A stretch of 12,446 nt of DNA from Actinomycetota bacterium (GTDB lineage: Bacteria; Actinomycetota; Aquicultoria; Aquicultorales; Aquicultoraceae), in assembly GCA_030017355.1 (NCBI GenBank), contig JASEIR010000024.1:4809-17254 (forward strand). The letters are read 5' to 3'. The notes below the pieces were generated by a model that saw nothing but the letters and a program-made list of their open reading frames with translations, was not told the DNA's origin and did no database searches. Of this stretch, positions 1 to 5,293 are shown piece by piece; the first letter of the stretch is position 1; the number at the start of each line of letters is the position of its first letter. The translations under genes were made by a program, and so were the position numbers.

Positions 1-203
1 TTGTCCGCCTAAAGGTAGGAAGCAAGCTTGTTGATGCTAAAGGAGTAAACAAGCTATATAAATCAAGCGTTAAAATTAGTCACCTCATGCTATTACTTTT
101 GGCTGGGATGAGCGCTATCATAACTGTAGTAATGGCTGCACCAACCATAAGGCAATCACTTCGTTTGTTGATAATTCAGATAAAATTACTACTGGGAATT
201 TAG
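1..203 (+). CDS. steA: C-terminal end of a SteA-like cytokinetic ring protein (5'-truncated by the window edge)
   Basis: An open frame runs in from the window edge, with the first full codon at base 3, and stops with TAG at 201-203, giving 66 visible residues. It begins VRLKVGSKLVDAKGVNKLY, then one hydrophobic segment (about HLMLLLLAGMSAIITVVMAA) and a short basic/hydrophobic tail. In SteA proteins a cytoplasmic thiamine-pyrophosphokinase-like domain ends in a 'KVGDxLVDAKGVxxLYxS'-type stretch followed by a C-terminal membrane anchor, and the visible part fits that. SteA is known in Corynebacterium as a division-site protein acting with SteB. The stop lies 9 bases before the start of the mctB/steB-like gene, and the two probably share a transcript. 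The catalytic-like domain is outside the window, so identity rests on the tail and the neighbour. Confidence 0.72.
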   Translation, partial: VRLKVGSKLVDAKGVNKLYKSSVKISHLMLLLLAGMSAIITVVMAAPTIRQSLRLLIIQIKLLLGI

Positions 204-212
204 GAGTAGCAT

Positions 213-1106
213 ATGTTTGATATGCGCTATCACATAGCATCACTTGTTGCTGTTTTTTTTGCTCTAGCAATAGGTATTTTGCTAGGCACGGTAATTGTTG
301 ATAAAGGGGTTCTTGTTGATCAACAAAAATCAATTGTTAAAAGAATCGAAACTAGTTTTGACGAAATAAGAACTGAAAACCAGCGGTTGAGAACTGAGGT
401 TGCTAATGAAAAACGACTTTCAAATCAGCTTATCCAACTTGCAATCAAAGATAGGCTGAAAGGCGGCAATATAGTGGTTTTGACAACAACTGATGTGAGC
501 GACGATGTCATCGAAAGCATAATGGATAACATTAGAAAAGCAGGAGCAACTTCAAACAATATCAGGATAGTTGATAGCTATAGGGTAACCGAGCAGACCA
601 TTTCGCAAGTACAACAATACTTTACTGTTAGATTAACCGCCGACAATGCAAAGCAAGTTATGATAAAGAAGCTGATTGATGATTTAGCGCAAAGCACGGA
701 GAGCACAACAACACCCAATAGAAATATGGTGTACAAAGTGCCCTATATTGTACAGATTAAGAACATGGGCATTATAAAGACAGATATAACAAACAGTGCG
801 CCCCCACGACCTGTAACTGGCGCCGTAATTGTTGGCGGTGCAAACTCTGAAATGAATCCATTTGAGACCGATCTAGCAATAATTGAGCAGCTAAAAGCTT
901 TAAGAATAAGGGTTGTAGGAGTGGAAACTTCGAGCTGCAAGAAGTCGTATATGAAAACTTATCAGGCAACCGGTATACCTACAGTTGATAATATAGACCA
1001 ACCAGCAGGCATGATTTCAATGATTTTTGCGCTCGCCTGGACTGATGGTAACTTTGGCACAAAGAGTACTGCGCAAAGGCTTTTACCACTTTCGGCTCAG
1101 CAGTAA
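213..1106 (+). CDS. MctB/SteB-like membrane-anchored protein ('copper transporter' family, DUF3186-type)
   Basis: A 297-residue protein starting MFDMRYHIASLVAVFFALAI. Residues about 8-28 form one membrane segment, about 35-75 a predicted coiled coil rich in K, E, Q and R, and the rest an alpha/beta extracytoplasmic domain with strands such as NIVVLTT and TGAVIVGGANSE. This is the layout of the family annotated 'copper transporter MctB' (Mycobacterium tuberculosis Rv1698, about 314 aa). In Corynebacterium the homologue beside SteA is SteB, a partner in cell division and peptidoglycan hydrolase control. I see no Cys/His/Met-rich copper motif: the only two cysteine/histidine features are a single Cys near residue 242 and one His near the N-terminus. 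The SD AGGAG (202-206) overlaps the upstream stop and lies 6 bases before ATG, so coupling to steA is likely. Family assignment is firm; a copper role is doubtful. Confidence 0.87.
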   Translation: MFDMRYHIASLVAVFFALAIGILLGTVIVDKGVLVDQQKSIVKRIETSFDEIRTENQRLRTEVANEKRLSNQLIQLAIKDRLKGGNIVVLTTTDVSDDVIESIMDNIRKAGATSNNIRIVDSYRVTEQTISQVQQYFTVRLTADNAKQVMIKKLIDDLAQSTESTTTPNRNMVYKVPYIVQIKNMGIIKTDITNSAPPRPVTGAVIVGGANSEMNPFETDLAIIEQLKALRIRVVGVETSSCKKSYMKTYQATGIPTVDNIDQPAGMISMIFALAWTDGNFGTKSTAQRLLPLSAQQ

Positions 1107-1173
1107 AAATAGGTGGAACGGCCTCTATACCGCAACTATGATAACTAAAGGTTGATAGAATAGTAAGGAATCA

Positions 1174-1851
1174 ATGAAAGAGAAAACGGTCGTTGCTGTA
1201 ATAGCAGCCTTTAATGAAGAAGAAAGAATAGCTTCTACAATAAATGCAGTAAGAGGGATACGCTCGGTTGGGCGTATCCTTGTTGTTGATGATGGCTCTA
1301 TTGATCGAACGGCAGAAATTGCAGAGCAAGAAGGCGCTCAAGTGATCCGAATTGGCAAGAATATAGGCAAGGGAAAGGCTCTCCAGAGCGCCATCCAGTA
1401 CATTAACGAGGATATAATCTTGTTTTTAGACGGTGATCTAGGGGATTGCGCAGTTGAAGCTGAGAAGATACTAAAACCGGTTCTTAATGACGAAGCAGAT
1501 ATGGCTATAGCTGATTTCCCAAAAGCAAATAGGGCTGGAGGTTTGGGGTTTGCAAAAGGTCTTGGTTTTAAAGCAATAAAGAAATTTACAGGCGCAGAGA
1601 TGAAAGAGCCGTTATCCGGTCAAAGGGCTATAAAGACAGAGGCTGTCAAAGGACTTGAATTTGAATCTGGTTATGGACTTGAGGTTGGAATGACTATTGA
1701 TGTCCTAAGGAAGGGTTACCACGTTATAGAAGTGCCGGTAAATATGACCCATAGAGAAACTGGCAGGGATCTCGCAGGGTTTGCACACCGTGGCAAGCAG
1801 TTTCTTGATATTTTACGTGTAATTTTAAGAAGAGTTTTTACCGATAAATAA
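1174..1851 (+). CDS. Glycosyltransferase family 2 (GT-A fold)
   Basis: A 225-residue protein with a complete GT-A core and no membrane segment. The N-terminus VVAVIAAFNEEERI (residues 6-19) is the nucleotide-binding start. VVDDGS (37-42) and the DxD motif FLDGDLG (84-90, Asp86 and Asp88) bind nucleotide-sugar and metal. EPLSGQRAI (145-153) and the C-terminal HRETGRDLAGFAHRGKQ (193-209) lie where acceptor-site residues sit in this subfamily. The enzyme probably adds a sugar to a lipid or protein-linked acceptor at the cytoplasmic face; donor and acceptor cannot be read from the sequence. AAGG at 1165-1168 lies 5 bases before ATG. The gene follows the mctB/steB-like gene by 67 bases with no terminator seen, so it probably belongs to the same transcript. 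The GT2 call is secure; the specific reaction is unknown. Confidence 0.9.
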   Translation: MKEKTVVAVIAAFNEEERIASTINAVRGIRSVGRILVVDDGSIDRTAEIAEQEGAQVIRIGKNIGKGKALQSAIQYINEDIILFLDGDLGDCAVEAEKILKPVLNDEADMAIADFPKANRAGGLGFAKGLGFKAIKKFTGAEMKEPLSGQRAIKTEAVKGLEFESGYGLEVGMTIDVLRKGYHVIEVPVNMTHRETGRDLAGFAHRGKQFLDILRVILRRVFTDK

Positions 1852-1862
1852 GATATCTTATT
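1847..1862. repeat. Short perfect palindrome at the GT2 stop codon
   Basis: AATAAGATATCTTATT is a 16-bp perfect palindrome centred between 1854 and 1855 and includes the TAA stop of the GT2 gene. It is A+T-rich with no loop or U-tract, so it is a poor intrinsic terminator. It could be chance in A+T-rich intergenic DNA or a protein-binding site. Confidence 0.3.
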
Positions 1863-1908
1863 ATAACGTCTGGTGATTGGCACGTGTGCGGCCTTGGGGG
1901 AAAGTGCA

Positions 1909-3012
1909 ATGATAGAAAGAGGCATATTATACATAGTCCACTCGGCGTCATATAGCGTAAAACAGCACATATTATTACTCTTAAAATATTTAAGCAAAGC
2001 CAGGTATAAACCGTATCTTGCTATGTCTGATGACGAATTTCTAATCGAGCATGTAAGAAAGCTAGGTGTAGATTTTACAGTAGTCCCCGATATAGTAAAC
2101 GCAAATAAGTTCAATGTTGGTGGGGTCGCAAAAAAAATCGTGCAGTTTGTTGAAGGACACACAATTAATCTAGTCCATAGCCATGATTATCAAGCTTGCT
2201 TTGTTGGTGCCCAGGTAGCAAAACTACTGAACGTTCCGCATATAAGTACAATTCATACCGCCGAGCCCATAGATCAGAAGAAAAAAGGCTTTTTTAGCAT
2301 ACCAAATGATAAAATAGTGGCTATGCCAAATCATCTAATTGCAGTGTCTGATGTAGTTAAAAAAAGGGTTGAGGGATTAAACAATGTGGACCTTATCTAT
2401 AACGGCATTGAGGCTGAAAGGTTTGCCGAAACCCTTGATACCGAACATCTATATAGAGAGCTAGGGTTAACAAAGGGAAACAACTTAATTGGTGTAATTG
2501 CAAGGTTAACACCAGGAAAAGGCTTAGATGTTTTTCTCAAGGCTGCTTCAATTTTGCTAGAAACAAAGCCTGGCATGCATTTTGTTATCGTAGGTGAAGG
2601 GCCAGATTTGGATAACCTAAAGAACATGGCTCGAAGCCTTGGAATTGCAGATAATGTGCATTTCCTTGGGTTTAGAAGAGATGTTGCCCATATATTGAAG
2701 AGTCTAGATGTTGTGGTTATTCCGAACATAGAACCGGACTTACCCATGGTACTTCTTGAAGCCATGGCTTGCATAAGACCGGTTGTAGTAACTGATGTGG
2801 CAGGAGTTCGTGAGGTAGCCACAGAGGAGAGCGTAGAGTTCGTGCCAGCAGGTGATGCTGAGGCTATCGCTGAGGCCGTAATCAATCTATTATCTGACCG
2901 CGATAAAGCAGAAGCTAAGGCTCAAGCAGGTCAAAAGCTAATTGTAGGTATGTATAACGTAAACCGCATGATGAAACTAACCGAATCCCTCTATCTTAAG
3001 ATAGCCGGATAG
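1909..3012 (+). CDS. Glycosyltransferase family 4 (GT-B fold)
   Basis: From the ATG at 1909 the protein is 367 residues with a two-domain GT-B layout. The N-terminal domain has VHSHDY (89-94) and HISTIHT (111-117). The C-terminal domain starts at about NGIE (165-168) and has IARLTPGKGLDVF (197-209), FVIVGEGPD (225-233), HFLGFRRDV (251-259) and LPMVLLEAMA (278-287). The last is the donor-binding stretch in the 'NLPMVxLEA' form, with acidic residues Glu275 and Glu284. It is expected to be a retaining, nucleotide-sugar-dependent transferase in the cytoplasm. A GTG at 1873 would add 12 residues (MIGTCAALGESA), but it has no SD and the extra residues do not look like this fold. The ATG at 1909 is preceded by the G-rich GGGGGAAAG (1896-1904), so I prefer it. 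It lies 57 bases after the GT2 gene. Confidence 0.88.
   Translation: MIERGILYIVHSASYSVKQHILLLLKYLSKARYKPYLAMSDDEFLIEHVRKLGVDFTVVPDIVNANKFNVGGVAKKIVQFVEGHTINLVHSHDYQACFVGAQVAKLLNVPHISTIHTAEPIDQKKKGFFSIPNDKIVAMPNHLIAVSDVVKKRVEGLNNVDLIYNGIEAERFAETLDTEHLYRELGLTKGNNLIGVIARLTPGKGLDVFLKAASILLETKPGMHFVIVGEGPDLDNLKNMARSLGIADNVHFLGFRRDVAHILKSLDVVVIPNIEPDLPMVLLEAMACIRPVVVTDVAGVREVATEESVEFVPAGDAEAIAEAVINLLSDRDKAEAKAQAGQKLIVGMYNVNRMMKLTESLYLKIAG
2991..3004. repeat. Short perfect palindrome near the 3' end of the GT4 gene
   Basis: CTATCTTAAGATAG is a 14-bp palindrome inside the last codons of the GT4 gene. It could form only a weak 5-bp stem with a TTAA loop and has no U-run, so I do not call it a terminator. 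It is recorded because no better termination signal is visible between the two convergent genes. Confidence 0.25.
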
Positions 3013-3020
3013 TCCTTATA

Positions 3021-3049
3021 GATTAAGATTAAGATTAAGATTAAGATTA
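3021..3049. repeat. GATTAA hexanucleotide microsatellite (4.8 copies)
   Basis: Four perfect tandem copies of GATTAA (3021-3044) plus GATTA (3045-3049) fill most of the 34-bp gap between two convergent stop codons. The last partial copy supplies the TAA stop of the - strand TSP3 gene (3047-3049). Copy-number change would alter the spacing between the genes but neither protein. Such arrays expand and contract by slipped-strand mispairing, so the locus could vary between strains. Confidence 0.93.
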
Positions 3050-3715
3050 GTCTTCCGACTCTTCCTCGTATTGCCCATCATCCTGATTATCGTATTGCCC
3101 ATCATCCTGATTATGAATACCGTCGTGGTCTTCATCTTCCATGCCATCTTTGATTCCATCGTTATCAGAGTCGTCGTCTTTTGGATTTAGCTTTAGTTTA
3201 AACTCTTGGGCGTCGGTAAGATGATCTCCGTCATCATCTTCATCTCCATCTATCACGCCATCCTTGTCAGAATCTGCTCTTAGCGGATTATCGCCGAGGG
3301 TGAATTCCTGTGCATTAGTAAGTTTATCGTTGTCAGTGTCCTCATCAGCATCTTTTATTCCATCGTTATCGGTATCGGCTTTAAGCGGATTTTGCTTTGC
3401 AGAAAACTCTTGGCGGTTTGTCAACCCGTCGTGGTCTGCGTCTTCATCTCCGTCCTTTATTTTATCTCCATCGCTATCTGCCCTGGTCGGATTCAAGTTT
3501 AAAATATACTCCTGGCGCACGGTTAGACCATCGCGGTCTTGATCACGATTGGCTAGATTCTTTTTAATGCTTAACTTGTAACGAGTTTCCCAGGTATCAG
3601 GTATGGAGTTATGGTTGACGTCTTTCGCATGTTTAGCAAATACTGGCGCTCCTCCCAAAATCATTACCCCCAGGATTATCAAGGGCACAATAAACTTGAC
3701 TAATTTCATAGCCAT
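3047..3715 (-). CDS. Secreted acidic protein with thrombospondin type 3-like calcium-binding repeats
   Basis: A 222-residue protein with a signal peptide: basic start MAMKLVK, hydrophobic core IVPLIILGVMILGGA, likely cleavage after VFA (residues 25-27). After DVNHNSIPDTWE (32-43) come four modules of exactly 34 residues (59-92, 93-126, 127-160, 161-194). Each has a DxDxDGLT loop, a QEF/QEY helix, an NP turn and a D-D-DGIKDGDED loop, the pattern of bacterial TSP3 repeats that bind calcium through Asp side chains. In some loops Gly is replaced (Lys131, His165). The tail is a duplicated NQDDGQY unit and an acidic end, with no LPXTG or membrane anchor, so it is probably released or held by charge. 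AGGAG (3720-3724) lies 4 bases before this ATG and 10 before an alternative at 3709. It is the only - strand gene and interrupts the glycosyltransferase run. Function is unknown; adhesion or matrix stabilisation is a guess. Confidence 0.88.
   Translation of the reverse strand: MAMKLVKFIVPLIILGVMILGGAPVFAKHAKDVNHNSIPDTWETRYKLSIKKNLANRDQDRDGLTVRQEYILNLNPTRADSDGDKIKDGDEDADHDGLTNRQEFSAKQNPLKADTDNDGIKDADEDTDNDKLTNAQEFTLGDNPLRADSDKDGVIDGDEDDDGDHLTDAQEFKLKLNPKDDDSDNDGIKDGMEDEDHDGIHNQDDGQYDNQDDGQYEEESED
3066..3114. repeat. Perfect 24-bp tandem duplication in the tail of the TSP3 gene
   Basis: Bases 3067-3090 are repeated without a mismatch at 3091-3114, and the identity extends one base to the left. 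In the protein this duplicates an 8-residue acidic unit, giving NQDDGQYDNQDDGQY. Identity at third codon positions indicates a recent duplication, unlike the diverged 102-bp modules upstream. Confidence 0.95.
3134..3541 (-). repeat. Four 102-bp modules encoding the TSP3-like repeats
   Basis: The coding DNA for residues 59-194 is four in-phase units of 102 bp (34 codons). Recurring elements on the + strand are the reverse complements of DGIKD/DGLT loop codons, for example the repeated 'ccatc' and 'gttatc' blocks. The units are diverged in sequence but equal in length, which points to old intragenic duplication with selection on spacing. Confidence 0.82.
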
Positions 3716-3969
3716 AATACTCCTCTCTCTAATTTTTACCTGTATAATTTGGCTTTGGCTTTTTCATCGTGTGGGTGAATGGGGAACGAAAATTATGAAT
3801 TCTGCTTTGGCTCTAATTTTTTATATCGGCTTACATGCTTTTATGCTTTAGCTGATTCTTTAAGGCATTATATAAACCATGCAATCAATCGTTTGATTGA
3901 TCGTAAGTAATGAGAGATTGCTAGAAATGGGGAATATTAAGGGGAAAAACCTTTTATGGAGAAACAATA
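3716..3969. promoter_or_regulatory. Divergent intergenic region between the TSP3 gene and the GT39 gene
   Basis: These 254 bp must hold start signals for both the leftward TSP3 gene and the rightward GT39 gene, because the genes are divergent and the GT39 gene is cut off from the earlier + strand genes. The best + strand promoter candidate is TTTAGC (3847-3852) with TATATA (3869-3874), a 16-bp spacer and a weak -35. A second sequence, TATAAT (3743-3748, + strand), lacks a good -35. No convincing promoter was found for the - strand. A possible 82-codon + strand frame covers 3603-3851, but half of it is antisense to the TSP3 gene and it has no good SD, so I do not call it. Confidence 0.4.
3884..3901. 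promoter_or_regulatory. Inverted repeat, possible operator upstream of the GT39 gene
   Basis: ATCAATC (3884-3890) and GATTGAT (3895-3901) are perfect 7-bp inverted arms around GTTT. The element starts about 10 bases after a possible -10 (3869-3874), so it would overlap or immediately follow the transcription start, a common repressor position. It could also be a weak hairpin in the leader. The regulator is unknown. Confidence 0.35.
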
Positions 3970-3972
3970 TTG
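3957..3972 (+). promoter_or_regulatory. Ribosome binding site deciding a TTG start for the GT39 gene
   Basis: TGGAG (3957-3961) is followed after 8 bases by TTG (3970). The ATG at 3956 is out of frame. This spacing supports TTG initiation and suggests modest expression. Confidence 0.6.
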
Positions 3973-5226
3973 CATAAATTTGATAAAACAAGGCTTATTC
4001 TTATTATTGCTGTTCTTTTAGGGCTTCTTTTGCGCATAAATGCGTGGCGTGAATCTACGAAGGTTAGTGTTCTTACTCAGTCAACAGACTCGGTAATGTA
4101 TAATACGCTAGCAAAGAACTTGCTTAATGGAAAAGGCTATGTTGGCTGTGACCATATGATTGCAAGGGAAGGGAAACCAACGGCTTTTTATGCACCAACA
4201 TATCCCCTGTATCTTGCATTTATCTATGGGCTATTTGGGCCGTCTGAAAGGGCGGCATTGATCTCGCAAATACTGATAGCGTTAGCCACTGTTCTTTTGG
4301 TTTATTTTTTAGCAAAGCATGCTTATGGAAAAATGGAGGGCTCAATAGCTGCTCTAATTTTTGCGTGTGTTCCGCAGATAATTCATTACAACTATTTGCT
4401 CATTTCCGAAACACTTTATATGTTTCTGGAATTATCGTTACTTATTTTAGCGGTTACCATACTAAATAAAGAAAGACCAACTGTTTTTAGTATGGTTATT
4501 ACAGGATTTTTATTTGGGGTTACGTACTTATGTAGACAAGTAATCGTTACTTTCCCTATTGCATTTCTGCCAATTTTTTGGTTTTTACATAAAGGCAGCG
4601 CAGTTAAAAGGTTAGCTAAGTATACGATCATATTTTCAATTGCAGCAGTGCTAGTAATCACGCCATGGGCGGTAAGAAACTACATGGTATTTGGTGTGCC
4701 AATAATTGGAGCAGCAACAGGACCTGCGACTCTATGGTGGGGAACAATTGAAAGCAAGGGCCAAGAGTTGGGAATTTTAGTGGATCGTTATAGGGAAAAG
4801 TATGCAAATAAAAATGAATATCAGTTAAGCCAGATGATGGTTCGGGATGCAGAAAAAAATCTGCAACGAATGAGTTACCGCAAGAAACTAGGGTTATTCT
4901 GGTTAAGATTTAAAGAGCTATTTGGCATGCCGGAAAGATTGGACTTAAGAAGCTCCCAAACCTTATGCAGTTTTTCTTACGTTATTTTAGCCTTGCTAGG
5001 AACTATTGGGCTTTTCATATCTTCCCGGGTAAGGCATGATCGTCTTCTCTTGGGTTTGATTGTCCTGCTGACTATGGTCATATATATATTAACTCTAGGG
5101 GTATTTCGATATTTAATGCCGCTAGTACCGCTTTTGATCGTTGGTTTTGTCGGCTTACTATCCCGTATAGCCTCAGCGCTAATAACCTTAATAAGAGCAA
5201 ACAGCGATGGTTTGACTGAACCATAA
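3970..5226 (+). CDS. GT-C integral membrane glycosyltransferase (GT39/ArnT/PMT-like)
   Basis: A 418-residue polytopic protein with roughly ten hydrophobic segments. An Asp lies just after the first membrane helix (TDSVMYN, Asp40), in the place of the catalytic first-loop acid of GT-C enzymes. PTYPLYLAFIYGLFG (76-90), ISETLYMF (145-152), ITPWAVRNYMVFG (230-242) and FRYLMPLVPLLIV (379-391) are typical of the PMT_2 'dolichyl-phosphate-mannose-protein mannosyltransferase' group. Such enzymes take a sugar from a polyprenyl-phosphate donor and act on the outer face of the membrane; the acceptor could be lipid, glycan or protein. I use the TTG at 3970 because TGGAG (3957-3961) lies 8 bases upstream; no earlier in-frame ATG fits. 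Some relatives are longer with a soluble C-terminal domain, which is absent here. Most likely the first gene of a transcript running to 8381. Confidence 0.85.
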   Translation: MHKFDKTRLILIIAVLLGLLLRINAWRESTKVSVLTQSTDSVMYNTLAKNLLNGKGYVGCDHMIAREGKPTAFYAPTYPLYLAFIYGLFGPSERAALISQILIALATVLLVYFLAKHAYGKMEGSIAALIFACVPQIIHYNYLLISETLYMFLELSLLILAVTILNKERPTVFSMVITGFLFGVTYLCRQVIVTFPIAFLPIFWFLHKGSAVKRLAKYTIIFSIAAVLVITPWAVRNYMVFGVPIIGAATGPATLWWGTIESKGQELGILVDRYREKYANKNEYQLSQMMVRDAEKNLQRMSYRKKLGLFWLRFKELFGMPERLDLRSSQTLCSFSYVILALLGTIGLFISSRVRHDRLLLGLIVLLTMVIYILTLGVFRYLMPLVPLLIVGFVGLLSRIASALITLIRANSDGLTEP

Positions 5227-5228
5227 AG

Positions 5229-5252
5229 CATGTATATCATGTAATGCATGTA
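5229..5252. repeat. Three CATGTA direct repeats at 9-bp spacing
   Basis: CATGTA occurs at 5229-5234, 5238-5243 and 5247-5252, exactly 9 bases apart, in the 67-bp gap before the 737-residue membrane protein gene. It may be chance in A+T-rich DNA or a degenerate protein-binding array. No promoter consensus is obvious beside it. Confidence 0.35.
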
Positions 5253-5293
5253 TTCCAGTTACAATTCATGGCTTACTTTCTTGGAGGCAGTAG

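Noticed and set aside
118..333. - strand open frame across the steA/mctB junction
   Set aside because: It is antisense to the steA tail and the mctB/steB start, both of which have recognisable protein sequence and a good SD.
1873..1908. GTG start giving a 12-residue longer GT4 protein
   Set aside because: There is no SD before GTG, and the added residues do not fit the beta-strand start of the GT-B fold; ATG at 1909 fits both.
3021..3049. GATTAA array considered as a telomere-like or CRISPR element
   Set aside because: It is a short simple microsatellite of under five copies inside a normal gene-dense region.
3134..3541. Regular 102-bp repeats considered as a CRISPR array
   Set aside because: The periodicity is in-frame protein repeats with diverged units; there are no short identical repeats separated by unique spacers.
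3264..3542. Ser-rich + strand open frame of 92 codons
   Set aside because: It is exactly antisense to the TSP3 repeats; its periodic serines arise from complementing Asp-rich codons, and it has no convincing SD.
3603..3851. + strand open frame of 82 codons with hydrophobic stretches
   Set aside because: The first part is antisense to the TSP3 signal peptide, which makes hydrophobic codons by complement, and no good SD precedes it. The rest lies in A+T-rich intergenic DNA.
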